Assembly: GCF_030815085.1 (NCBI RefSeq)
Contig: NZ_JAUSWG010000015.1
DNA from: Paraclostridium ghonii
GTDB taxonomy: Bacteria > Bacillota > Clostridia > Peptostreptococcales > Peptostreptococcaceae
DNA length: 64,000 nucleotides
Strand: one strand, 5' to 3'
The notes under the pieces are model-generated. The model did not search any database. It was given only the letters and a program-made list of their open reading frames with translations, and was not told the origin of the DNA. Each line of letters begins with the position of its first letter. The stretch's first letter is position 1. Made by a program: the position numbers and the translations under genes. Shown piece by piece: positions 1 to 7,850 of this stretch.

Positions 1-137
1 TTTAAAAAGTTGTCCATCGCTCAGCTAATCATTATCTGAATATCTGGCTTGGTTGTTTGTTGTTTAATTCTTTAAAAAGAATTTATATAATTAACTTACT
101 GTTTAATTTTCAAAGTTCTTACATTTATTTTCTACAA
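1..137 (-). other. pre-16S rRNA leader, operon continues off the left edge
   Basis: Read on the minus strand, this stretch contains the AACTTTGAAAATTAAACAG motif common in clostridial rRNA leaders and ends at the window edge in GACAACTTTTTAAA. That is the usual lead-in to the 16S 5' end. The mature 16S gene itself is not in the window. It is inferred that a 16S-23S-5S operon lies just to the left, transcribed away from this region. Confidence 0.65.
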
Positions 138-142
138 GTTAT

Positions 143-171
143 ACTTTACCACCTATATTCTATTTAGTCAA
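143..171 (-). promoter_or_regulatory. rRNA operon promoter (minus strand)
   Basis: On the minus strand a TTGACT -35 element (166-171) is followed after exactly 17 bases by a TAAAGT -10 element (143-148), preceded by an A/T-rich stretch suited to an UP element. The transcript enters a leader typical of clostridial rRNA operons. Seen directly; the assignment to an rRNA operon is inferred from the leader. Confidence 0.75.
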
Positions 172-225
172 CACTTTTTTTATTTTTTATAATATTTTTA
201 TTAAAGAAAAGATTTATAGATTACT

Positions 226-276
226 AAAAAAACTGTCTTAAAATAATACCCTTTAGGATAATCATTTTAAAACAGT
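226..276 (-). terminator. terminator of the S41 peptidase gene
   Basis: Arms at 232-244 and 264-276 form a 13-bp stem (one G-U pair) with a 19-base loop. On the minus strand the stem is followed by seven T residues, just after the peptidase stop codon. Confidence 0.75.
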
Positions 277-287
277 CCTTTTTTGTT

Positions 288-1409
288 TTACTTATTTATC
301 TGTTTATTTATCCAATCTAGCGCTACATCCAGTTGTTTGTTTTCATCTTTTTCTTCTATATTAGGTTTTATACCTTTTTTATTTATATAAGCTCCACTTG
401 GAGTATAATATTGAGCTGTAGTAAGTTTATATCCAGTTCCATCACTTAATTCTCTTACAGTCTGAACTAAACCTTTCCCAAATGTAGTCGTTCCTATAGC
501 TACTCCTCTTTCATTATCAACTATAGCTCCTGTAAGTATTTCTGATGCAGATGCACTTCCCTCATTTGTAAGAACAGCAATAGGTACATCTAATTGTCTA
601 TCATTATCAGATTTTAATACCTTAGATTTACCACTATTATCTTTTATTGATACTATAGTATTTCCTTTAGGTAATATTTCATCAGCTATATCATCACATA
701 TATTTAATAATCCTCCAGGATTATCTCTTAAATCTATAACCAATCCTTTTATATTCTTTTTATTTAAGTTATCTAAAGCCTTTTTAAAATCATTATAAGT
801 ATGTTCATCAAATGATGATATTTTTATGTATCCAATATCATTTTCTAAAACTTTAGAGTCTATAGTTTTCAAAACTATTTCTTCTCTTTTTACATTTATA
901 TCTAATGTTTTGCTATCTCTTTTTATAGTTAACTTAACATCAGTTCCAGCTTTTCCTTTTATAAGCCCCATTGCCTTATCCATATCTTTAGAAGTAACTT
1001 CTTTTCCATCAACCTTAATTATTTTATCCCCTGATTTTATACCACTCTTTTCTGCAGGAGATCCTTCTATAGGAGATACAACAGTTATTAACTCATCATC
1101 CGGCGTTGGTCCTATAACTACTCCTATCCCTACATAACTACCAGATGTCTGTTCTTGTAGTTTTTTAAACTCTTCTTTTGTATAGTATTGAGAATATGGG
1201 TCATCCAAACTTTCAAACATTCCTTTTATAGAACCTGTAATTAATTTTTCCCCATTAGCTTCTTTATAAAATTCTTTATCTATAGATCTTTTTAACCCAA
1301 CAAGTTTGTCATACTCCTTATATTTGTAACCTACAACTTGGCTTGTTATCAATGCAGTTGCAATTACTATTATAACGGAGTATATTATAGCCCTTTTTTT
1401 AGATATCAT
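288..1409 (-). CDS. S41 family C-terminal processing peptidase (CtpA/CtpB-like)
   Basis: Membrane-anchored serine protease that would act on proteins outside the membrane. The start is set at 1409 (373 aa) rather than 1418, because AGGAG lies 9 bases before this ATG and touches the outer one. An N-terminal membrane segment (about residues 5-22) is followed by a PDZ domain (about 92-170) and the S41 protease domain. Predicted catalytic Ser287 in the GSASASE motif, Lys312 in TFGKG and Gln316 keep the 25- and 4-residue spacings of the family. CtpB in Bacillus activates sporulation factor processing, but this family also has vegetative roles, so the substrate is unknown. It is monocistronic, with its own terminator, and lies between an rRNA operon and a divergent folate gene. 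Confidence 0.9.
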   Translation of the reverse strand: MISKKRAIIYSVIIVIATALITSQVVGYKYKEYDKLVGLKRSIDKEFYKEANGEKLITGSIKGMFESLDDPYSQYYTKEEFKKLQEQTSGSYVGIGVVIGPTPDDELITVVSPIEGSPAEKSGIKSGDKIIKVDGKEVTSKDMDKAMGLIKGKAGTDVKLTIKRDSKTLDINVKREEIVLKTIDSKVLENDIGYIKISSFDEHTYNDFKKALDNLNKKNIKGLVIDLRDNPGGLLNICDDIADEILPKGNTIVSIKDNSGKSKVLKSDNDRQLDVPIAVLTNEGSASASEILTGAIVDNERGVAIGTTTFGKGLVQTVRELSDGTGYKLTTAQYYTPSGAYINKKGIKPNIEEKDENKQLDVALDWINKQINK

Positions 1410-1570
1410 TTTATGCATCTCCTTTTACACAATATACTATATTATTATATGCCTTCATATTATTTTTATTACTGCCTGTCTTTTAGTTGATGTTATTAAG
1501 TTATAATACTAAAATCATTATTAGATAGTTTTATATCATATTATAACACATTAAAAGAAGGGTGATTTCA

Positions 1571-2134
1571 TTGAAAAGTAATTTAAGGAAAAAAGTTATA
1601 GAGCTTAGAAAAAAAGAATCTTCCGAATCTATAATTGCTAAATCTAAAAAAATTTCAGATGTTCTTTTATCTTTAGAAGAAGTTAAACAAGCTTCTACAA
1701 TAATGTTATATTTAGATTTTAATAACGAAGTAAAAACGGATTACATAGTAAACTCACTAATATCTCTAGGAAAAAAAGTGTTAATTCCCATAACAATCAA
1801 AGAAAGCAAAACATTAATTCCTTCTCAAATAAAAGATTTAAAATCCGAAGTTGAAATAGGAACTTACGGAATAAGAGAACCCAAACAAGAATTCGTTAGA
1901 GTAAAAGAGATAGAGTCAATAGATGTTTTAGTCGTACCTGCCGTTGCTTTTGATATTAATAAATTTAGACTAGGTTATGGAGGAGGTTTTTATGATAGGT
2001 TTATAGAAAAACTAAAACCTGATAGTATTACCATAGGCCTAGCTTTTGAGCTTCAAGTTTTTGATTCTATCCCAAAAGAAAATCATGATGCTCAATTAAA
2101 CTACGTAATAACAGAAAAAAGAGTTATTAGATAA
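1571..2134 (+). CDS. 5-formyltetrahydrofolate cyclo-ligase
   Basis: Converts 5-formyl-THF to 5,10-methenyl-THF using ATP, in cytosolic one-carbon metabolism. The protein is 187 aa if translation starts at the TTG at 1571. An AAGGGTGAT Shine-Dalgarno lies 5 bases upstream and overlaps the alternative GTG at 1562, which is therefore unlikely. The family signature is seen near the C-terminus as RLGYGGGFYDR, the glycine-rich nucleotide-binding loop, and the N-terminus (KSNLRKKVIELRK) is typical. The gene is one of only three recognised plus-strand genes and converges on the Lon-like protease, sharing a palindromic terminator with it. Confidence 0.92.
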   Translation: MKSNLRKKVIELRKKESSESIIAKSKKISDVLLSLEEVKQASTIMLYLDFNNEVKTDYIVNSLISLGKKVLIPITIKESKTLIPSQIKDLKSEVEIGTYGIREPKQEFVRVKEIESIDVLVVPAVAFDINKFRLGYGGGFYDRFIEKLKPDSITIGLAFELQVFDSIPKENHDAQLNYVITEKRVIR

Positions 2135-2141
2135 AAGATTT

Positions 2142-2173
2142 AAATAGAGTAAAGTTATAACTTTACTCTATTT
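2142..2173. terminator. bidirectional terminator, cyclo-ligase / Lon-like protease
   Basis: A perfect 32-base palindrome (two 16-base arms meeting at 2157/2158) sits between two converging stop codons (2134 and 2181). It is AT-rich with T runs on the outgoing side of both strands. Confidence 0.8.
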
Positions 2174-2180
2174 AACATAA

Positions 2181-4562
2181 CTACTTATCTTTTTTTTCAT
2201 CATCGGTTTTTCTGTATATATCCAATTGATCATTAACTTTTTTATCTATTTCCTCTATAGGCATTCCAGTAAGTATTTCTAACCCTTCCTCTATATTAGA
2301 TATTGCATATATACTAAACTCACCGTTTTTTACAGCTTCTATAACTTCATCTTTTAACATTAAGTTTTTTACATTTTGTATAGGCATCATTACACCTTGT
2401 TTACCATTTAACCCTTTTATCTTACAAACATCAAAAAATCCTTCTATCTTTTCATTTATTCCACCTATAGGTTGAATTTCTCCTTTTTGACTTACAGATC
2501 CAGTTACAGCTATATATTGCTTGATAGGTATTTTAGAGATACTGGATATAACTGCATATAATTCAGTACTAGATGCACTATCTCCATCAACTCCACAATA
2601 ATTCTGTTCAAAAGTTATTGATGTAGAGATGGATAAAGGTTTTTCTTTTCCATATCTTTCTCCTAAATATCCAGTTAATATTAAAACACCTTTATCATGT
2701 ATACTTCCACTTTGCTTTATTTCTCTTTCTATATTTATAATTCCACGTCTTCCTTTATAAGTTGATGCTGTTATTTTGGAAGGCTTACCAAAGCTATACT
2801 CACCAGTTCCCATTACCGCCAGTCCGTTTATTTGACCAATTTTATTTCCATCTATATCAATTAGCAAAGTTCCATCCTTAAACATTTCATTTAGCTTCTC
2901 TTCATACTTATTATTTCTATATCGTTTTTGGCTAATAGCTTTTTCTACATCTTGTTTAGTTACATATTTTGATAATTCATCACTAAGAGCTTCAGATTCA
3001 TAAATTAAGTCTACAATTTTGTTGAACTTAGCTGTCAATTTTTCTTTATCATCACTAAGCCTAACACTATACTCCAATATTCTTTCTATAGCACTTCTAT
3101 CAAAATGTTTTAAATTTTGTTCTTTGCATTGATTTGATATTAGCTTAATAATTTTATAAATATTTTTCTCATTTTTATTTATTTCTATATCAAAATCAGC
3201 CATTATTTTAAATAAATTTCTAAAATCTTCTTCATAGGAGTACATTATGTTATATATATAGTTATCTCCTATTAAAACAACTTTTATATCTAATTCAATT
3301 GGTTCTGGTTTTAAGTTAGATGTAACTAAATATCCATATTGTTTATTTAAAGATTCTATCGATATCTTACCTGTTTTAAGAGATCTTTTTAGACATTCCC
3401 AAGAAAAAGGACTCGATATCAAATCTTTAGCATTTATTATTATAAACCCTCCATTAGCTTTATGTAATGATCCTGGTTTGATTTCCATAAAACTTGTAGT
3501 TAGTGATCCTATTTCATTTTTATAATCTATAGATCCCGTTAAGTTGTAGTAAGTAGGGTTATTTTCATTTATAACTCTACATTCAGTGCACTCACTATTA
3601 TCAATTAATAAGTTAACTCCATATCTAACAAAAAATTTAGCATCATTTTTAGGTCCCATAAACCCTAATAAAGCCATTGGATTTTGAGAATTTTCATCTC
3701 CAGTAGATTTAAATTTACTTATATTTTGTACTATATCTCCACACAAATCATTTATATAGCTTTTAACTTTTTCACATTCTCCATATCTATCTATTAAATA
3801 TCTTTCATAAAATCCAACTAAACTTTTACCTACATTTTTATCTAATTCATCTAACTTTTCTTTATATAAATCTTCACACAACTTTATTTCATTAATATAC
3901 TCTTTGCTATCTTGATTTAATTTTAAACCTTGTTCTCTTAAATTTTTTATTTCTTGAGGAGTTAAATTTCCAATTTCCTCTTCTCCTAACATATTTCCAT
4001 CATCTTTTATAGGAATACTTATTAATCCTCTTTCTGTAACCTCAAATTTAAATCCTCTAGGCTTTGCAATTTCATTTAACTTATTGATTATATTTTGAAT
4101 GTTACTTTCAAGTTCTGTCATTAATAATCTATTGTGATACTCATATTCTTTAGTACTAAAAATTTTAGGTATTTCTACCTTTAATTTTTCAACTATCTCT
4201 TCCATATCCTTTTTAAATATTTTTCCTTGTCCGCATTTAAAAGATAAAGCTATTGGTTCATTATTATTTTTAAAATTATACACATATGCCCAGTCTTTTA
4301 TATTTTTATTATTCTTTTTTATATTGCTTATTAACATATTTGTATAGCTATTTCTTCCTGTGCCGCTACTTCCTGCAACATAAACGTTATAACCTTTTTG
4401 CTTCATATTTAGCCCAAACTCTATAGCTTGGACAGCCCTATCTTGTCCAACTATATCTCTAACAGGTTCTATATCTTCTGTAGATTCAAACTTTATATTA
4501 TCTAAATCACAAGTACATTTCAACTTTTCAATATCCAATTTAAATTTATTTGAATTAAACAT
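2181..4562 (-). CDS. Lon-like ATP-dependent protease (COG1067 family)
   Basis: Cytosolic AAA+ serine protease of 793 aa related to Lon but lacking the classical Lon substrate-binding N-domain. The P-loop (residues 64-71, GSSGTGRN) has Arg where Lon has Lys, which is usual for this Lon-related family rather than a sign of decay. The C-terminal protease domain keeps the Ser-Lys dyad: Ser662 in DGDSASS and Lys705 in INEKIEG. They are 43 residues apart, as in E. coli Lon. A middle region (about 180-290) is rich in charged helix. The start is supported by GAGGTGA 3-5 bases upstream of ATG. Its target is unknown; the upstream PrcB-like gene has its own terminator, so co-transcription is doubtful. 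Confidence 0.9.
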   Translation of the reverse strand: MFNSNKFKLDIEKLKCTCDLDNIKFESTEDIEPVRDIVGQDRAVQAIEFGLNMKQKGYNVYVAGSSGTGRNSYTNMLISNIKKNNKNIKDWAYVYNFKNNNEPIALSFKCGQGKIFKKDMEEIVEKLKVEIPKIFSTKEYEYHNRLLMTELESNIQNIINKLNEIAKPRGFKFEVTERGLISIPIKDDGNMLGEEEIGNLTPQEIKNLREQGLKLNQDSKEYINEIKLCEDLYKEKLDELDKNVGKSLVGFYERYLIDRYGECEKVKSYINDLCGDIVQNISKFKSTGDENSQNPMALLGFMGPKNDAKFFVRYGVNLLIDNSECTECRVINENNPTYYNLTGSIDYKNEIGSLTTSFMEIKPGSLHKANGGFIIINAKDLISSPFSWECLKRSLKTGKISIESLNKQYGYLVTSNLKPEPIELDIKVVLIGDNYIYNIMYSYEEDFRNLFKIMADFDIEINKNEKNIYKIIKLISNQCKEQNLKHFDRSAIERILEYSVRLSDDKEKLTAKFNKIVDLIYESEALSDELSKYVTKQDVEKAISQKRYRNNKYEEKLNEMFKDGTLLIDIDGNKIGQINGLAVMGTGEYSFGKPSKITASTYKGRRGIINIEREIKQSGSIHDKGVLILTGYLGERYGKEKPLSISTSITFEQNYCGVDGDSASSTELYAVISSISKIPIKQYIAVTGSVSQKGEIQPIGGINEKIEGFFDVCKIKGLNGKQGVMMPIQNVKNLMLKDEVIEAVKNGEFSIYAISNIEEGLEILTGMPIEEIDKKVNDQLDIYRKTDDEKKDK

Positions 4563-4667
4563 CCATTCACCTCATAGCATTTATTTTTACATTTAGTTTT
4601 ACCTATATAATATAAATAATGTACTTTACTTATAAACAATATTGTTTGAATTTAATTTTAAATAAAA

Positions 4668-4708
4668 AAAGTTATAAACAATTAGTTAATTACTAATTGT
4701 TTATAACT
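4668..4708 (-). terminator. terminator of the PrcB-like gene
   Basis: Long AT-rich stem: arms of about 17 bases (AGTTATAAACAATTAGT and its complement) around a short loop, with seven T residues following on the minus strand. It separates the PrcB-like gene from the Lon-like protease. Confidence 0.75.
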
Positions 4709-4714
4709 TCCATC

Positions 4715-5140
4715 TTATTTTTCTACTTTTGAGTTTAATTCAATTCTATCTGGTAACTCTTTTAAATTAGTTTCTACAACTATGTAAGGATGTGATTCTT
4801 CTTTATTTTTATGTACAACTTCAACTTTCATTATATTTTTATCATCCTCTTTAGTCATCTTTATAGAATTCATCTCTATTCCGTTATTAGTATCTTTACC
4901 TCTAGTTACAACTACATATATTTTATCATCTAATTTCACAGCTAGAGCTCGTTCTTCATCCGCATATTTTCCCATCATATCAAGTATCTTTTCTGGGATT
5001 TCATTTTTTTGAAGCATTATATAATCTACAGGTTTAGAATCTTCCATAAACATTTTAGGTATAAAAACTAATCCTCCTAATAGTAGAATTAAAACTATTA
5101 TTCCATAGATTACACTCCTAATATTAAATTTAACTTTCAA
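4715..5140 (-). CDS. membrane-anchored protein with a possible PrcB-like C-terminal domain
   Basis: 141 aa. The start is TTG at 5140, with GGGGGTGAT 4-5 bases before it. A single N-terminal hydrophobic segment (about residues 9-29) would anchor it with the remainder outside the membrane. The remainder (about 60-140) has the layout of a small all-beta domain: strands around YVVVTRG, IEMNSIKM, IMKVEVVHK and YIVVETNL. This resembles the PrcB C-terminal domain that binds proteases in spirochaetes, but the resemblance is judged by eye. No catalytic residues are evident. The transcription unit is short and self-terminated. An ordinary protein of unknown function is the alternative. Confidence 0.6.
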   Translation of the reverse strand: MKVKFNIRSVIYGIIVLILLLGGLVFIPKMFMEDSKPVDYIMLQKNEIPEKILDMMGKYADEERALAVKLDDKIYVVVTRGKDTNNGIEMNSIKMTKEDDKNIMKVEVVHKNKEESHPYIVVETNLKELPDRIELNSKVEK

Positions 5141-5202
5141 TTAATCACCCCCATATAAATATATGAGCTTGTTTTTAATAATAGAAGATTTTTTAGCAAA
5201 AT

Positions 5203-5249
5203 AAAAAGCCATAAATATTAGATATGATATCTAATATTTATGGCTTTTT
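5203..5249 (-). terminator. terminator of the transketolase operon
   Basis: Nearly perfect 23-bp stem (arms 5203-5225 and 5227-5249) just below the transketolase C-subunit stop. It begins with GCC/GGC pairs flanked by A and T runs. The T run on the minus strand supports termination there. Confidence 0.85.
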
Positions 5250-5259
5250 AATTATAAAT

Positions 5260-6195
5260 TTATTTTTTATCTATAGCTTCTTTTACACTATTAACTATCT
5301 CTTTAGAAGTTAATCCATAAGCTTCTAATAATTCTTTTGGTGTTCCTGATTGTCCAAATACATCTTTAACACCAACTCTTTTAACTATAACAGGGCATTC
5401 TTCACTAACAACTTCACTAACTGCAGATCCTAATCCACCAATTATATTATGCTCTTCAGCTGTAACTATTACTTTAGTTTCTTTTGCTGCATTTAATATT
5501 AATTCTTTGTCTATTGGCTTTATAGTTGGCATATTTATAACTCTAACATTTATACCTTCTGTTTTTAATTGTTCATGAGCCATTATAGCTTCATTAACCA
5601 TTATACCACAAGCTATTATAGTAGCATCATTACCTTCTCTTACAACTATACCTTTGCCTATTTCAAACTTATAATTTTCATCAAATATAGTTGGAACTGC
5701 TGATCTACCAAGTCTTACGTATACCGGTCCATTATATTTAGCAACTTCAAATATAACTTGTTCTGTTTCAACTCCATCAGCCGGAACAATAACAGTCATA
5801 TTAGGTATAGATCTCATTATAGCTATATCTTCTACACTTTGATGAGATGCTCCATCTTCCCCTACAGTTATTCCTGCATGTGTAGCACATACTTTTACAT
5901 TTAACTTAGGATAACATGCAGAGTTTCTTATTATTTCAAATCCTCTTCCTGTTGCAAACATAGCAAAACTACTTGCAAAAGGTATCTTTCCTGCTGCTGC
6001 TAATCCGCAAGCTGCACCTATTAAGTTTTGTTCTGCTATACCCATATTAAAAAATCTATCAGGAAATGCTTTTAAAAAGTCATTTGTTTTTGTAGATTTA
6101 GATAAATCTGCATCTAAAACAACCACATTATCATTTACTTGACCTAATTTAACTAAGGCTTTTCCATATGCTTCTCTAGTTGCTATATTACTCAT
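5260..6195 (-). CDS. transketolase, C-terminal subunit
   Basis: 311 aa carrying the pyrimidine-binding and C-terminal domains of a split transketolase, which shuttles two-carbon ketol units in the non-oxidative pentose phosphate pathway. The GMAEQNLIGAACGLA motif supplies the catalytic Glu that contacts the thiamine aminopyrimidine. ASHQSVEDIAIMRSIPN and the ADG motif are also family typical. Its ATG overlaps the 3' end of the N-subunit gene by 8 bases, and GGAGG lies inside that gene, so the two are translationally coupled. Pyruvate dehydrogenase E1-beta is a remote relative, but the paired N-subunit makes transketolase the better call. Confidence 0.92.
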   Translation of the reverse strand: MSNIATREAYGKALVKLGQVNDNVVVLDADLSKSTKTNDFLKAFPDRFFNMGIAEQNLIGAACGLAAAGKIPFASSFAMFATGRGFEIIRNSACYPKLNVKVCATHAGITVGEDGASHQSVEDIAIMRSIPNMTVIVPADGVETEQVIFEVAKYNGPVYVRLGRSAVPTIFDENYKFEIGKGIVVREGNDATIIACGIMVNEAIMAHEQLKTEGINVRVINMPTIKPIDKELILNAAKETKVIVTAEEHNIIGGLGSAVSEVVSEECPVIVKRVGVKDVFGQSGTPKELLEAYGLTSKEIVNSVKEAIDKK

Positions 6196-7015
6196 TATCC
6201 GAACCTCCTAATTCTTGTAACGCTTTTTCTAAATCACTATCGCTAGGAGCTGTTCCATGCCATCCAGCATTATTTTCCATGAAAGAAACTCCTTTACCCT
6301 TAACAGTCTTAGCTATTATCATAGTAGGCTTTCCTACTGTTTCTTTAGCCATATCAAGAGCTGCAAATATTTGATCAAAATCGTGTCCATCTATCTCAAT
6401 AACATTCCATCCAAAGCTTTTGAATTTATCCATTACAGGACCTATATTCATAACTTTTTCAACTTCTCCATCTATTTGTAATCCATTGTAGTCTAGAAAT
6501 GCCACTAAATTATCTAGTTTATAGTGAGCCGCACTCATTGCTGCTTCCCAAACTATACCTTCTTGAATTTCTCCGTCCCCAAGTAATGTATATACTTTCC
6601 ATGGCGCATTGTCTAACTTAGATGCCATTGCCATACCACACGCTACCGAAAAACCTTGTCCTAAAGAACCTGTAGACATCTCAACCCCTGAAATTCCTTT
6701 CATATCTGGGTGACCTTGTAACATCGCTCCTATTTTTCTTAATGAATTTAATTCTGACTTATCAAAATAACCCTTTTGTGCTAATGTAGAATATAAAACT
6801 GGAGCTGCGTGTCCTTTTGATAGTACAAATCTATCTCTATCATCCATCTTTGGATTTCTAGAATCTACATTCATTTCATCAAAGTAAAGTGATGTTAATA
6901 TTTCAACTGCAGATAATGATCCTCCTGGATGTCCAGATTTAGAACTATGTATCATGGTAACTATATCTTTTCTTATATTACGTGCAATCCCATTTAATAC
7001 TTTATGGTCTCTCAT
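6188..7015 (-). CDS. transketolase, N-terminal subunit
   Basis: 275 aa holding the thiamine-diphosphate binding domain of the split transketolase. The start is taken as ATG at 7015, with GGAGGTAATTAC just before it. The longer frame to 7093 has no ribosome binding site and its extra 26 residues look unrelated. The TPP/Mg motif GDGEIQEG ... NGLQIDG is present, and the N-terminal SKSGHPGGSLSAVEI and LSKGHAAP substrate-binding segments are intact. The two-subunit form is common in clostridia and archaea, whereas most bacteria carry one 660-residue chain. Confidence 0.93.
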   Translation of the reverse strand: MRDHKVLNGIARNIRKDIVTMIHSSKSGHPGGSLSAVEILTSLYFDEMNVDSRNPKMDDRDRFVLSKGHAAPVLYSTLAQKGYFDKSELNSLRKIGAMLQGHPDMKGISGVEMSTGSLGQGFSVACGMAMASKLDNAPWKVYTLLGDGEIQEGIVWEAAMSAAHYKLDNLVAFLDYNGLQIDGEVEKVMNIGPVMDKFKSFGWNVIEIDGHDFDQIFAALDMAKETVGKPTMIIAKTVKGKGVSFMENNAGWHGTAPSDSDLEKALQELGGSDNE

Positions 7016-7096
7016 GTAATTACCTCCTTGTTTTGTGAGTAAAACTACTGACTCTATATTACGTACTTTGCAATTGTACCATACTAATTCCATATT

Positions 7097-7139
7097 ATTA
7101 TATCACTTTTTGCATTTTTTTTGCTTAAAAATGCAAAAA
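7097..7139 (-). promoter_or_regulatory. candidate transketolase promoter with an inverted repeat
   Basis: On the minus strand a TATAAT -10 element (7097-7102) lies about 80 bases before the transketolase start. The region where a -35 would fall (around 7120-7125) is the loop of a perfect 13-base inverted repeat (arms 7107-7119 and 7127-7139, TTTTTGCATTTTT and its complement). The repeat lacks the T run of a terminator on the minus strand. An operator is one possibility; the promoter is only moderately supported. Confidence 0.4.
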
Positions 7140-7173
7140 AAATTATTGATATACCCATTCAATACACCAATAA
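7136..7173 (-). terminator. terminator after mazF
   Basis: On the minus strand, arms from 7163-7173 and 7143-7153 pair over 11 bp if two G-U pairs are allowed, followed by eight T residues. The pairing works only on the minus strand, so it belongs to the operon ending in mazF. Confidence 0.65.
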
Positions 7174-7179
7174 TTTAAA

Positions 7180-7545
7180 TTAAATTTGAAACAATCCTAA
7201 ACTTATAAGTAAACTATTGTTTACTTTTTCCATCATACATTTATCTAGATAACCTATTTTTTCTCTTAATCTTTTCTTGTCTATGGTTCTTATTTGTTCT
7301 AAGAGAATAACGGAATCTTTATTAAGCCCATACTCATTTGAACTTATTTCAATATGAGTAGGTAATTTAGCCTTATTAATTTGCGAAGTTATGGCCGCAA
7401 CAATAACAGTTGGACTGTATTTATTACCTATATCATTTTGAATGATTAGGACAGGTCTTATTCCACCTTGTTCTGATCCAACTACAGGGCTTAAATCGGC
7501 ATAATATAAATGTCCGCGCTTTATATCTAAATTGTTAGAACTCAC
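7180..7545 (-). CDS. mazF: MazF-type endoribonuclease toxin (type II toxin-antitoxin)
   Basis: 121 aa, cytosolic sequence-specific mRNA interferase (NdoA/PemK family). Family motifs are clear: an RGxxYYADLSPVVGSEQGG segment that includes the catalytic Arg, RPVLIIQND, the TSQ strand with its conserved Thr, and the C-terminal VILLEQIRTIDK. Translation starts at GTG (7545), inside the 3' end of mazE (11-base overlap), so synthesis is coupled to the antitoxin. Chromosomal copies like this, next to alr, are widespread in Bacillota and cleave short U-rich or ACA-like sites; the specificity here cannot be read from sequence. Confidence 0.93.
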   Translation of the reverse strand: MSSNNLDIKRGHLYYADLSPVVGSEQGGIRPVLIIQNDIGNKYSPTVIVAAITSQINKAKLPTHIEISSNEYGLNKDSVILLEQIRTIDKKRLREKIGYLDKCMMEKVNNSLLISLGLFQI

Positions 7546-7819
7546 CTTGAGCTATAATCCCTTCAAGGTTATCATCAGAAGATACCTCATTTGTCATTCC
7601 TAGCTCGGCTAAAGTTAAATTAATTTGACCCATTTCTTTGTATCCTTTTATCATTGATTCTTTTAGGTCAAACTTTTTCTTTTGTGTAATGTAGAATTGA
7701 AAAGCAGCTTTTGCAAAATCTTCTCTGTTGGAATTCTCTTTCTGTACTATATGATCGACTTCAGAAATCAAAGAATCAGGTAAAGTAAACACAATTTTTT
7801 CTTTGCTCATATTGTGCAC
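7535..7819 (-). CDS. mazE: MazE-type antitoxin, ribbon-helix-helix
   Basis: 94 aa antitoxin (EndoAI/NdoAI type). The N-terminal ribbon-helix-helix (KIVFTLPDSLISEVDHIVQ) would bind operator DNA, and the acidic C-terminal tail (EVSSDDNLEGIIAQGEF) would bind and block MazF. GTG at 7819 is preferred over the ATG three codons later because AGGAGG sits 7 bases upstream of it. The gene lies 31 bases after alr and has no evident promoter of its own there, so it probably reads from the acpS operon promoter, possibly with autoregulation. Confidence 0.9.
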   Translation of the reverse strand: MHNMSKEKIVFTLPDSLISEVDHIVQKENSNREDFAKAAFQFYITQKKKFDLKESMIKGYKEMGQINLTLAELGMTNEVSSDDNLEGIIAQGEF

Positions 7820-7850
7820 AAAATCGCCTCCTAGGGGTATACTATTATCT

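Noticed and set aside
826..1137. Plus-strand frame of 103 codons inside the S41 peptidase gene
   Set aside because: Antisense shadow of a well-supported gene, with no ribosome binding site and no family match.
6188..7015. Frameshifted single-chain transketolase
   Set aside because: The 8-base overlap with a proper Shine-Dalgarno and start for the second gene fits the known two-subunit form.
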